Counted from the stretch's first letter, positions 42,170 through 54,069 are shown. The stretch is DNA of 64,000 nt from Piezodorus guildinii (GCA_023052935.1 CM041297.1:98974484-99038483), one strand, 5' to 3'. Numbers and translations are program-made. Notes: generated from the sequence alone by a model not told the origin.

Positions 42170-43310
42170 TAAGGTATATTTGTTGACTATTTCAATTGAA
42201 AAAGCACCTCACTATTAAATATATTTATTCACTCAATTTATTACGGACTCGGGCAGGCTTTTCGTCGTTAGGTGAACCTAAGTGAATATAAATTTGAAAA
42301 TTAAGTTCGTGCTTGGGAGACAATTTTTTTTTTTTTGGATGAGAGAGGGGGATACATTTCTTTTTTTTTTTTTTCGAGTATTGCTAACTGTAATGTTGAA
42401 AGTGGAAAAAGAAATATAGTGAAATATATCTACTGTAAGAATGCTTACACAATAAAATGGTTTAATGTATGATTTGCCCCGGTGACTAACCGCCCAGTTT
42501 TCAGCTCATTTAGCAACGGCAATGGTTTTATGGCGCGGCAGTTATCGCTCTTTGCCATGGAGGTCGTAAACGCAATCCATCAAACTGCGGAAGAGTCCTC
42601 TTCGGCCATCTTCCGGCTGGCTGCTTTAATGCTTCCTAGATCGGAACAAGCCGACTGCGAACAACGGTCGTATATCATGGCCTTGTTAAGTTGGCAGCAA
42701 TAGTCGCTTTTACAATGTTGGAAGGGGAGAACGCAGCTTTTTTTCCTGATGCTGTTCTTCGGCCAGCGAAACTATCTAAATCATGATGCTGATGGGCCAT
42801 AAAGTATATTCAGCAAGAAATTTTCTAATGGCGTCTACAAACTGAAATGGGATGTTAAAGCAATGTTTAATAATTGGAAATACTGGATATAATTACACCA
42901 CAACAACGCCTCCTTACTAAACATAATTTTGCTCGTATTATTTGATCACCAAATTTAAAACGAAATATCAATTTTATTTATTTTTTTTTTTATTTCATTC
43001 CAAAATTTTCTAAAATATTTACCACTAATATAGAAATATTTTAGTAGTAAATACTAGGTTGTAATTGTTCTTGTTTACACTTTACTGGGCTTGGCAAAAT
43101 ACCGAAAGATAGAATTATGTTGGACAAGGAAGAAGTTAAAAAACACTCTTCCAACAGAACAGATGACTATTAATAAAAATAGCACCATATTGTGCAAAAA
43201 TAAACAAAAAATCACAATCTTTTTAGAATGACCAAGGTCTTGATTAAACATTGTATTGTCATTTGATGTCCAAAATGTAATCCAAAACAACTAGCATATT
43301 TAGAAAATTT
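42170..43310. other. Unassigned, with a GC-richer open frame
   Basis: The frame at 42482-42703 (73 codons; LSLFAMEVVNAIHQTAEESS, then AIFRLAALMLPRSEQ) has balanced composition unlike its surroundings and looks like genuine protein sequence, but I do not recognise it. No promoter, splice signals or tail were identified. It may be a fragment of a host gene or an unknown element. Confidence 0.35.
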
Positions 43311-43315
43311 TAGAA

Positions 43316-44373
43316 ATATATTATTGCAAAATAATAACGAAAATAAACAAAACAACTTTTATTGTTCTATTTTTACTTTCACTAACCTATATATGAAATA
43401 TATAGTTAGGGAAAGTTTTGCGAGCGTGAAAATTTTCGAATTCCAGTTTTCAACGGAAATAAACGTTTTAGTCCCCTTAGTCCAGATAACCAACTCCCGC
43501 AAAAAGGTCTGTGTGTGTAGTAACTCCCGGGCAAAAACGAAAAGTTCTATGGAACTGAAATTTCATATTTAAGACAACTATAAGCCCGAGATGTTACAGC
43601 AAATTTTTCATCAAAATCAGCTGACCGGAAGATCTACTTTATACCATGCATTATCCACCTTTTTACGATCTTCTCAAAAACGGCTTTGACGATTTTAATT
43701 AAAGTCGATCTGTCAAAGTAAAATTTGATGGGCATTAATATGATGTAGGTTTTATTCTTATTGAAATGGTCTGACAGGACTTAAATACCGACATTTTAAA
43801 TTTTCTTCCTCTAAAGTACATTTAGTTTTGTAGATACCAAAAAAATAACAATATAATGTTATCAACGAAAAAAAATAATAGGTAAATATTTAATTTGAAC
43901 GAATTCAATCTCTAACTAAAAGAGAAAACTGCAAAAATATTTTTTAAATGCAATATTTCGTTTTTGAACATAAGAACAGTAATATAGATGTGTAATATAC
44001 CGTTGGAAAGCTAACGATTTAAGCTTGTAAAAGTTAAGAAAGATTGATGAAAAACTGATTATTATTTCAGATAATAATATAATAGATTTTTAATGAAACA
44101 CATGTTTCTATATTACTTGTTTTTCTATTGCAGGACTTCTGGTTTTTGCCCGGGAGTAACCACACACACACACACACACCTTTTTGCGGGAGTTTGTTAT
44201 CTGGACTAAGGGGATTCTAAAACGTTTATTTCCGCTGAAAACTGGAATTCGAAAATTTTCACGCTCGCAAAACTTTCCCTAACTATATATTTCATATATA
44301 GGTAAAGTGAAAGTAAAAATATAACAATAAAAGTTGTTTTGTTTATTTTTGTAATTATTTTGCAATAATATAT
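43316..44373. mobile_element. Family A derivative with about 220-bp terminal inverted repeats
   Basis: The arms 43316-43535 and about 44152-44373 are near-perfect inverted copies: ATATATTATTGCAAAATAAT at the left, its complement at the right, each running through TTTTACTTTCAC, GAATTCCAGTTTTC and the (CA)n tract. The interior has Family A in minus orientation (GGTCTGACAGGACTTAAATA near 43770). It is thus a Family A copy whose end block is present at both sides. No ORF. Confidence 0.85.
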
Positions 44374-45260
44374 TCCCAGAATTGTGTTACACCAGATTTT
44401 TATCTTAATATTTTTTTATTCATACTTGTAATGAAGTTGAAAATCAGTGAATATGATGGGTTAATGTTATTAATGTTTTGGCACGAAAGATAGAGTAATA
44501 CCTCTTCCCAGCTTGATTCCTATTTTGCATTAATTTCAGATAGTTCCTACTTGTTTTAAGCGTGTTTTGATGTTTGTCGGTAGTGGTCATGTTTTGTATT
44601 GTTTTTTTTTTAATTTGTATTGTTCCATATTAAAAAAATAAAATCAAAATGGAAAAATCAGTTCTTAATAACAATTTCGGATCAATAGTAAATTTTCTTC
44701 AAGCTTAGTATCTCATTTGTTCTATTTAGAAATATACCGCATTTTGTGGAGGTAAGGAAGAGGGTGAAATCGGAAAAAAAATAAAAAGGCGGTATATTTG
44801 TCATATACTCTTGAAGGAAAAAAACAACACAACGCTACTGGAATTTAACATCCATAAAATACTTACTGAATAATCGATATAAAAGTATTCATCTAATCTA
44901 GTTGGATCAACGATGAAGTTTAATTTAATCCATATTCAAATACAAAGTTATATGAACCAGTTTGGGTATTATGATTTTGACTAACACATTTTATTTTATA
45001 GTATTGTACAATTTTTCATACATAACATAAAAGAAATATTTAATGAAATCAGTTTCAAATTACCAGTCGCCAGTCACTCATTCATTTGTTAGTAATAATT
45101 GGTTTTACTCTCTTTATTTCACTCAAAAAAAGACAAAATAATTACTCGTATTCTTCATCTTTTCTGGGTTTCTTCTCCCATTTCGTTGTCACCAGAAATA
45201 TTGGCGCTATATGTGTAAGGAATTACTAAAATATCTTAAAATCTTCGTTATTATTGGCCT
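44374..45260. other. Unassigned spacer
   Basis: Begins with TGTGTTACACCAGATTTTT (44391-44409), a remnant of the other Family A end. After that, AT-rich sequence with no recognised content. Confidence 0.3.
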
Positions 45261-45264
45261 CCTC

Positions 45265-46632
45265 AGGTGTCTTTTCTAACTCTGGTTGGAGAGCGGATAG
45301 AAGCAGCCTATTAACCTATACCAAACTGTAATACAAAGCAAGATTGGGTATGCTTAATGTGCTCTCGGCCCTGCGAAAAAAAGTTTTCTCTGGATATTAG
45401 ATCCCGTTCACAATGCGGCACTTAAATATGCTCGGGTGCTTACAGAACCTCTCTGATCGAAAGTGGAAATATAGAAAGTGGTGAACCCTCCTTGAGCCAA
45501 GAAGACATAACACAATGCCAAACAATGCAGCAAAAATAATTTCAATCCCACAAAATCCGTTGTGAGACGTCCTATTTGGTGCTCAGCCATTAATAACTAA
45601 CGGATTTAGAAGAAAAATACTATAAATAACACCATCCCTGGGTATGAATCTGACCACCGTTCAACAGTTACCGGAAGTCTACACTCTCAAAATTGCAACA
45701 GATGAATCCCCCTATTTTTATAAATAGGCTTTAACTCCTTAAGAAAATCAAATTATTTTTTTGGGATAAATAAATAAATATCCGAATATAGCGTTATAGC
45801 GCTCTTCATAAGGACGTATCTAAATCGGGAGACACCGTGGGGTATTCGGTCATAACAGCGAATGAAGAACTCCTATACAAGCTTTCGGGAGCTTGCTCAG
45901 TCTTCACGAAAGAGCCCAATGCCATTCAGAAAGCCTTTGTACATACGACTTTCGAAACATGGTAAAAAAATTTGCTATTGTAACCGATTCAATGAGTTTC
46001 TTGAAAACTATGAATATCTCAAAGATTCTGGTAAAAGCATCCGGTAATGCCCGAAATCTATAATTTACACCATGAACTCTTGATCTAGAACAAAGAAGTG
46101 CTAATATGGGTTACTACAAATAGTGACATTAATGGCAAGGAAAAAGCAGATACTGCTGCCAACCACTGATTACAAGCTGCAATAATCAATAGCAAACTGG
46201 ACAAGGCAGTTTTGTTCTTTGCAGAAGGAAAAATGGCATATCAAGTGAAATATGAATTCCTCAAAATTAAATTAAAAAAAAGATAGTGCCCGTTGGAAAA
46301 CTTCCTACAGAAATTCAAGGAGAGAAATCGGTATCCGAATAGGACATTGCAAATTCTCTTACGGCTAAGAACATTATGAGATCTGGAAGTCCCAATTGTA
46401 TCCGGTGTAACACAGTCAGGACCGTAAAGCAGTATTAGACTGCCCAATTTTTAAGAGATAGAGACAAGATCTATAAATGGATACCGCAATGAAAAATATT
46501 GTTAAATACGATGAAAACAAGGTCACTGTCCTCTTCAAATATTTAAAAACAAGCATGTACTATAACAGAATATAAAACAGCAATCTATACGCCAATGATC
46601 CACAGGGTAGAGGCGTGATAAATAAATAAATA
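45265..46632 (+). pseudogene. I-type LINE with RNase H domain, decayed
   Basis: Pieces in several frames: thumb-region text (DPVHNAALKYARV at about 45403), then RNase H with the opening DVSKSGDTVGYSV (first Asp), SGACSVFTKEPNAIQKA (Glu) and NGKEKADTAANH (Asp). The C-terminal tail is a degraded form of LCRLRIGHSNFSHGYLL. It ends with GGTAGAGGCGTGATAAATAA, the same 3' end as the minus-strand copy at 61.1-61.5 kb. Many stops and shifts. Confidence 0.8.
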
Positions 46633-46697
46633 TTAACATTTTTCTTGGTGAAGTGAGAATGGTTGACTGTGTGAGTAAGTGAGAGAAGTTAGTTCAG

Positions 46698-46902
46698 GGT
46701 GCAGTCTAAATAACACACAATTAAGAAAAACTTAATAGACTGGTGCCGACGTTTCGACCTAAATTATAGGCTTCCTCGGGGATTGTTCCATTGTTCTGAC
46801 GCTCTCCTTCAAACGCATTGAGGAAGGCCTATAATTTAGGTCGAAACGTCGGCACCAGTCTATTAAGTTTCTCTTGATTGTGTGTTCTTTCGACTGCATC
46901 CT
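46698..46902. repeat. Inverted repeat with paired hammerhead-like motifs
   Basis: Arms of about 84 bases (46698-46780 and 46812-46902): TTAATAGACTGGTGCCGACG in the left arm and its complement in the right. Each arm holds the hammerhead second box (GTCGAAACGTC) and stem II (GGCCT/AGGTC in the right arm), but the first core box is altered (CGAGGA and TTGAGGA in place of CTGATGA). Probably an inverted pair of Penelope-like ends. Confidence 0.6.
46818..46854 (+). ncRNA. Hammerhead-like motif, degenerate
   Basis: TTGAGGA core variant, stem II GGCCT/AGGTC around ATAATTT, GAAAC box, palindromic ACGT then C. Stem I pairing is not evident. The mirror copy on the minus strand is at 46745-46780. Likely inactive. 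Confidence 0.4.
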
Positions 46903-46904
46903 GA

Positions 46905-48060
46905 AATAATTTAATTTCACGTAGTTTTATATTTTAAATAAAATAATACATAGAAGTAGTTTATTTGTTTCCATTGAACAGAAAAACTTATGAAGAAAAT
47001 TTGCTGGAGTCCAAAACTTTTTACAACAATAGTCTCAAAGATAAGAAGTTACTTGATAAGATTTTTTTTTTCACGAGTCTGTTGTATGATGTTCGATATG
47101 ATTTCAGGAAAGATTCCTTGTCTGAAATATATCTTTAGAAATTCTATTTTGCGTAGCGTTGCCTATTTTTACTGTCTTCCTTTTATATTGTATTGATTGT
47201 TATACTACATAGACTTGCCAAGACAAACGCGCCGCATTCATCTTTCAATCAGCATTATTGGTACAACGTAAACATTTTCACTCATTATTTTAATAATTGA
47301 ACCATTTTAAACGCAACAAGATTGTGCAATAGTACAGGACTTTTCTTTCTTCATACTCTGAAAGATTATTTTATTTTATACCTAGATGCTTGTTATTGAT
47401 GATAGTATATCACGTCGCTCTCCAATTTACCCAACCCGACAGGAGAGCTATAGAAGTTTATAAGGCAAAACAACAGTAATCGGAAAAAAGGAATAAACAG
47501 ACGCACCCAACATTTTAGTATAGTGGGTATAAATCTAAAAGGCGGCGGTTAGGTAACGGCAGGTAAAGGGATAATGAAGGAGGCAGTGGAACCAGAGAGT
47601 TGTAAATCAGCAAGAGATTTAGGAGGCACCTCTAAGGACCATGACTAGGGCCTTTCCCATTGGTTCAGGGATACATAAATGGATTCTGAGGGAGTGGTAA
47701 GAAGTGTAGGCTGAGTCTGAATACATGATACATAGATCTTAAAGGTAGATGTGTAATACGGAACACTTTTGTTTATTATAAGAACAAAATAAATTTATTA
47801 ATTTTTAATTTTTTTTTCTTAATCGAATGCTTAGATTTGTATGACTTTATAAAAAGTAATTAAATTTTCAATACACTACATAAAAAAAGATTTTTCATGT
47901 TCATTACTCTTGATTTTAAAATAAGAATCACGATAGCTTACAAATTAGTTCAATTTAAAGGGTCTTAAAAATTTAATTTAAAAAACTGATAGTTAAAATA
48001 ATATAAAAGGGTTAAAAAAGGTTGAAAAAAACCTTTCAAAAGTTAAATACAATTAAATTT
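46905..48060. other. Unassigned sequence
   Basis: A GC-richer part at about 47400-47760 (AAAAGGCGGCGGTTAGGTAA and purine-rich text) has no partner in the window. No frame recognised. Confidence 0.25.
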
Positions 48061-48545
48061 ATTTTAGATTAAATAATATAACCATAGATGTTATTATCAA
48101 CCATCACAATGTTCTTTTGTTTTTCCTCGCTCTCTATTACTACTAAGTATCTTGGATAACACTTTTTTTCTAAAAACCATAGCATTCCAAAACTATATCA
48201 CAAATACGTATTAATATACCAACTATATATTTTTGAAGAAAAAACATGGACAATTATTTCTCGACCAACTGAAATATAAAGTCATGGCGCCCGAACAGGG
48301 TTAAGATTAAAAATTAAAAAAAAATATGTTTTCAGAAAACAAGTGTTGCTATCTTAATTATGTCATTATAGTTTTGAAATAAACTTTTCGATAATAATAA
48401 TAATCATTTGTACACAAACAATTTTGGAAAAAGTAGTTTATTTGGACTCAGGGGATCTTAATCTCGTTAAAAATGCCAATACGATCATTTTCGAGATCGC
48501 AATCTTTTCCTCTGAAAAATATTTCATATAAGTTAGTGAAAGCTT
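48060..48545 (+). mobile_element. Degenerate Family A copy
   Basis: TTATTATCAACCATCACAAT and TTTTTTTCTAAAAACCATAG in the left part, and AGTTTATTTGGACTCAGGGG, AAGTTAGTGAAAGCTT in the right. The middle is replaced by sequence holding a primer-binding-site match (48285-48300). Confidence 0.55.
48285..48300 (+). other. Primer-binding-site match (tRNA-Lys type)
   Basis: TGGCGCCCGAACAGGG matches 16 bases of the classical PBS complementary to the 3' end of tRNA-Lys, directly preceded by CA as an LTR end would be. No LTR of that kind is visible on its left and no gag follows. Likely a scrap of an LTR retroelement. Confidence 0.5.
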
Positions 48546-48690
48546 AAATATTATTTTAAATTTAAAAATGGTGTAAAATAGTTACAACTACATCAATATT
48601 TATAATTAATCTCGAATCTATTGAAAACATACCTTTATCATAAACCAGCTGACCCAACAGAGGATGTCCTGTCTACGTCTCAGCGGAATC

Positions 48691-48694
<4 letters not shown>

Positions 48695-48741
<47 letters not shown>
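48695..48741 (+). repeat. (TA)n microsatellite
   Basis: About 23 TA units; the solo LTR starts directly at its right end. Confidence 0.95.
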
Positions 48742-48744
<3 letters not shown>

Positions 48745-49495
48745 AATGTATTGAGGATGCTGAAGGCTCTAAATTTATTATTAAATAATTAATATATTAA
48801 TAAAGTAAATATTAATAAGCCTTTGTCGGCAAAGGATCAAAAGGCGTTTACCTAAATCCATGGGGGCCCCGAGCGATATCTCGGGAAACTCTCTCTAGAC
48901 CCCGAGGAAAGGATCCCCGGAATGAGGTACTTTCCATATCAGCCCCGCCCGAGGTGACGACGATGAGGAAAATATTCGAGGGAATCTTAATCCAGCAAGA
49001 GGAGAGTAAAGTTCTATCCTCAAGAGGAGGGAGTCTTATTCCAGCCTCGAGAGTGGAAGTCCAGCAAGATAACAGCGGAGGTCCATCCGCTAGAAGAGGA
49101 GATGTCCGTCAGGGGTCAGACAGAGCAGCTGGAGTTCTAAGAGCCAAGAACTGATTCCACCTTCGCAGCCGACTAAATGTTTTAAAGGTATTTCTTCTTG
49201 TAATATTGTATGGCAAAGGTGGTAGTGAAAATGTCCCTCAGTATTCTCAATCAAAGTTCTAAGCAATGTATTAATATAATGGATATGTGTAAGTTAATAA
49301 TTATAATAACGTATTAATTGAATCTTGTTTACTTTAATCTTACCCTGCATGGTATTGGATTGGAAACACGATACCTTTGGAAAGGAAATCCAATGGTATC
49401 ATTAAATACAGTTTATATATGGATTAAATATATCAAGTAAGCTAGTTTTTGAAGGAACCGCTGCCTTAGAAAAGCAGCCGGTCAAAAACATAGTA
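48742..49495 (+). mobile_element. Solo LTR, copy 2
   Basis: 754-bp relative of the LTR at 14930-15626: TGTAATGTAT start, GCCTTTGTCGGCAAAGGATC near 48820, GGATATGTGTAAGTTAATAA near 49280, end CATAGTA. Flanks ATAT/ATAT agree with a 4-bp duplication, but the left one is in the TA repeat and so is not independent evidence. It keeps about 40 bases near 49440-49470 that copy 1 lacks. Confidence 0.82.
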
Positions 49496-49499
49496 ATAT

Positions 49500-50020
49500 A
49501 TATAAATAGATGTATCTTCAATTATCAGTTGATAATATATCTAATATTCTCCAAATCTGTGGCTAAAAAATAAATATATTAAAAAAAAAATATTGTATGC
49601 TTAAAAACAAAATAAAGTCTCGAATTGTTCTTAGTTAATTTTAAAATTTAGGTATCTCAGACAATAATGAGTTATTGTTGAAGTTTTTATTTTCCCGAAT
49701 AATCTGCAAAATGCTCTATTTTTTCTACCTTTAATCGTAAAAAGATATCAGTACGTTGTTTTAACCAATGTTAGTCGGGCACTGTCAGTTAGCTATTTAT
49801 TATTTAATAAAGTATTTATCAATAATTATTAAAATATTTAATATTTTATTATTTAAATTTCATATTAAAAATAATATTAAAACCAAATGGTATTAAGCAT
49901 TTTAATGTTACAGTGGAAGCCGACGATTAAATAACAAACCACAGAAAAGAAGCCAGATTCCTTCGGGATTTTCTCGCCGAGAAAATTCCATTTCTTTATT
50001 TTAATTTATTTTATTATCGA
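49500..50020. other. Unassigned AT-rich spacer
   Basis: Contains a small perfect inverted repeat ATTTTCTCG-C-CGAGAAAAT near 49970. Otherwise nothing recognised. Confidence 0.25.
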
Positions 50021-50134
50021 AGTTCTACCGCTGGGTAGTTTCTTCACAAGCCTTTCACGCCCTTTACTCTAATTCAACAGTTTTACTTATTGTATTTATG
50101 TTAATACAGTTGTGAAATTCAATAAAAAAAAAAA
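50021..50134 (+). mobile_element. Jockey-A 3' UTR fragment
   Basis: GTTCTACCGCTGGGTAGTTT, then TTTTACTTATTGTATTTATG and GTGAAATTCAATAAAAAAA, matching the last about 110 bases of Jockey-A. Confidence 0.7.
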
Positions 50135-51060
50135 TTATCTTCTTCAATGAAAAGGAGGTTGATTTAGAGGACTCCGTGGTTTTCCCAAACTATGCTAGAT
50201 ACTCAACAGATTCTAAGTTTCGTAGATCACTTAATGGTGTTTTCTGTAATCAGATGGAACTTCATCATATTTGATTTAGTTCATTTTAATGCGATATCAA
50301 AAATCATTTTGAAAATTAGTGAGTGTAAAATACAGCCTTGCCTGTTATCGATACAGGCAGATACTTCATTAGAAGATATTCATGTTCTGAGTAATTTCCT
50401 CTGTGACTTCCATAGGCATTCCGTCTAGTTATTGTTCCACTTCTCCGATTCTAGAGCTTCAGTAATATATCTCCCTAGGCTATAGCCAACGCTCTGGAAA
50501 ATAGAAAATATATCAAATAGTAAAGAAATTAAGATGAAATCTAGTACAACAGAATTTTAACATTGCACAAGTTGCCATACATTTAACATTAAAGTAAGGA
50601 TGGAATCACTAAGACCTATTGGTAAGAGCAAGCCATGTTACTGATCACATCCACAGCAGTTATTTCCTATTATTATTGTGTTTTATTAGCTAGGGGGTGT
50701 TAAGCTGCATCGCCTCTGTTTTGTTCAGTCTTCGTTGGGGTTGTCAGTGAGACCAGCACCTAGAGGTGAGTACTGCAGCTTAAATATTAATACAATATCA
50801 CCTAAATAATATTTAATATAATAATTCTAATATATATATATAATCACAAATATATTCCAATGATGTCCCAGTTATATAATTTATATGTGCAAGAATATTA
50901 ATCACTTAAAATTGACGATGAAACCAATGAGTTATTTTTATTTACTCTTATAATGAAATGAAAATATATTTCAAATTTTAAATTTATATCTGCAAAATAT
51001 TAATATTAAAATTACTACTATTTTATCTATAATGAAATTATATCTTATTATGATATCAAA
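50135..51060. other. Unassigned sequence
   Basis: A 78-codon frame (50192-50428) has no recognised domain. A GC-richer stretch at 50700-50765 ends in CTAGAG/GTGAGT, a good donor, after a modest acceptor; this could be chance. Confidence 0.2.
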
Positions 51061-52943
51061 TTACTTTTACTTAGTCAGTGAAAAAGTAATTTGATGCGAA
51101 TTAAAAAGTTATTGCAAAAATGTCTTTACCCCAAAAGATCATTGTTTTCGGTTTATTATTTTCAATAATGAATCATTGTAATCGACCAAAAAAAAAGAAT
51201 CCCCCCCCCTCAAATTGGAGAGCTTACGTTTCAAGATACTTAGAATCCGAACAACGATTAAAAAAAATCCGTTTGTCCGTCGTCCGCGGCATACTCCGAA
51301 ACTACTGGACCAATATTTTTGGAATTATCCACAAAAATACCAGTCCATGCAACGATGATCTTAACACCACTAAGATACATTAAACGTGGATATCAGCTGG
51401 TTATTTTTAAAATAAGGGCCAATTAAAAGTGATTTAATTCAATAACTTAATTATTTTTGAAGATGAAGAAAAAAATTATTAGTGTTTTTTAACCAAAAAA
51501 ACACGGATAATTTTATACATGTGAAAAAAGAAAAGAAAAAATCGAAATTTTACATATAAATACGCTCACAACTCAGTTATTTTTGACGATAGAGAAAAAT
51601 ATGTATAGAGTTTTAGAATCAGAAAAGTACAATAAAAAATAAATCTTTCCTTTATATACGTTTGTAACTCAGTTATTTTAGAAGATAAATAAAAAAGTTA
51701 TTAGTGTTTCTTAAGCAAAAAACCACGAATAATTATATAATGAGAAAAAACAAAAGAAAAAAAAAATCGATATTTCACACATAAATACGCTCATAACTCA
51801 TAGATGTAATAATAAGGTTATAGTAAGGTAGTCTAGTATAAATGCTTTTGGTTTATTATTTTCAATAATGAACCTCTGTAATAGACCAAAAAATAAAAAA
51901 ATTACCCTCCCCATAATTTTGAGGACTTACGTTTCAAGATGCGTAGAACCCGAATAAAGAATAAAAAAAAACATTGAGTCATTGCATTAAATCACTTTTA
52001 ATCGGCCGCCATTTTAAAAATGACCAGCTGATATCAACATCTAGTGGTTAGGATCATCATTGAATGGACTAGTATTTTTGTGGCGAATTTCAAAAAAACC
52101 GGTCCCGTAGTTTTGGAGAAACGGATTTTTTTATACGTTATTTGGATTCTAAAACGGATTAAAAAATCGATACGTAAGCTCTCAAATTTTGAGGGAGAGG
52201 GGGGGTAATTTTTTTATTTTATTTTTTTATTACTAAAGTTCAATTTTGAAAATAATAGACCAAAAGTTCTGCAAATTATTACAAAATGGTTTGTTATTTC
52301 CAAATAACTATATCCAGATTTAACTATTTATAGGCAATTAACTAATATGAAAAACAATAAATAATTCAAAGGAAAATGGTCTATCACCACCGATAATTTC
52401 AAAACGATTTATCTCTGCTAGTTCCGAACTAATTTTAATTATTGTTTTTTCATTTTGTAGGAAATTTAATTATTTGTGAAATAGCACTAAAAGCAAACAA
52501 TTAGGTATTTCTTTCTTTATGAATTAGGAAAAACGGATTTTTTTTAATTCGTTATTCGGATTCTATTTTGAAACGTAAGCCCTCAAATTTTGAGGTGGGT
52601 AATTTTTTTTGGTTGATTACAAAGGTTCATTATCGAAAATGATAAACCAAAAGCATTTATACTATACTTCGTTTTCTTTTCTTTCGATTTTCATTCAAAT
52701 AAAATTTCCTGAGTACAGAACACCTTACATTTTATCTCTATCATCAATAATAACCCAGTTACCAGAGAATAATATCTCAGATTAGTTGTGGCTTGACCAT
52801 ATAAGATTTTTTTCTTTATTCATCGTGGTGTCTTGATCTCGAAAATATTATTTATTAAAATATTTTCGATTTTTCTCTATCTTCAATTATAACCGAGTTT
52901 TGGTGGATTTACATCACTTATGATTCGTGACTTGAATATATGG

Positions 52944-52980
<37 letters not shown>

Positions 52981-54060
52981 GACGCTTTTTTACGCTTCAC
53001 TGATTCTAAAACTCCTTACATATTTTTCTCTATCTTCAAAAATAACTGAGATATGGGCGTATTAATGGGTAAAATTTCATTTTTTTTTTTCTTTTCTTTT
53101 TATAATTATTCGAGGTTTTTTGGTTAAAAACCACTCATACATTTTTCTTTATATTCAAAAATAACTGAGTTATTAAATTAAATCATTTTTAATCGACCAC
53201 CTATTTTTATTTGAAAGAAAAAAGAGGAAATATTACCGAAGTATAGTATAAATGCTTTTGGTTTATTATTTTCTATAATGGACCTTTGTAATAAAAAAAT
53301 TACCTCCTGCAAAATTTGAGGGCCTTCTTCTCAAGATAAATACGTAGAACCCACGTAAAGAATTTTTAAAATTCCGTTTTTCTAATTCATAAAAAAAAAA
53401 AAATAGTAAGGTGATTCATAGAGAATTAAATTTCACACAAAATGAAGAAAGAATCATTGAAATTCAGAACTAGCAGTTCTATATCGTTTTGAAATTAGCA
53501 GTGTTGATAGACCATTTTTCTTTCAATTATTTATTGTTTTTTATATTAGTTAATTGCCTATAAACAGCTATATAAATCCTTATATAATTATTTGGAAATA
53601 ATAAACCATTGTGTAATAATTTGCAATACTAGGGAATCACATTTCTTATAAATTGTGGCTTGGCCATATAAAATTATTTTTTCATATTTTTTTTATCGCG
53701 GTGTCTTGATCTGGAAAATCTTTTCGATTTTTCTCTTTCTTCAATTATTACCGAGTTTTAGAGGATTTACATCAATTATAATTTGTGTCTTGAATATCAA
53801 CTTTTTGTAATTATTCGATGTTCTTTTATTAAAAAACAGTAATAATTTTTTCTTCATCTTAAAAAAAAACTGGTTTGGTTCAGAACTAGCAGTTATATAT
53901 CGTTTTGAAATTAGCCGTGGTAATGTACCATTTTTCTTTGAATGATTTATTGTTTTTTAAATTAGTTAATTGCCTATAAGCAGCCATATGAACCCTAATA
54001 TGGTTATTTGGAAATAATAAATCATTAAGTAATAATTTGAAGAGTTTTCATAAATATTTT
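51060..54060. repeat. Family B cluster, copies in both orientations
   Basis: TTTATTATTTTCAATAATGA-type blocks occur in plus orientation near 51150, 51850 and 53260, and in minus orientation near 52240 and 52640. Between them lie repeated TAACTCAGTTATTTTTGA segments and their complements. A highly conserved block (CGGTCCCGTAGTTTTGGAGA near 52100) has an inverse relative near 51285 (TCCGAAACTACTGGACCAAT). About 3 kb in total without a coding frame. Confidence 0.65.
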
Positions 54061-54069
54061 TTTAAAGTT

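Noticed and set aside
50729..50765. Micro-exon ending in CTAGAG/GTGAGT
   Set aside because: The acceptor is ordinary, the segment is very short, and there is no neighbouring exon to join.
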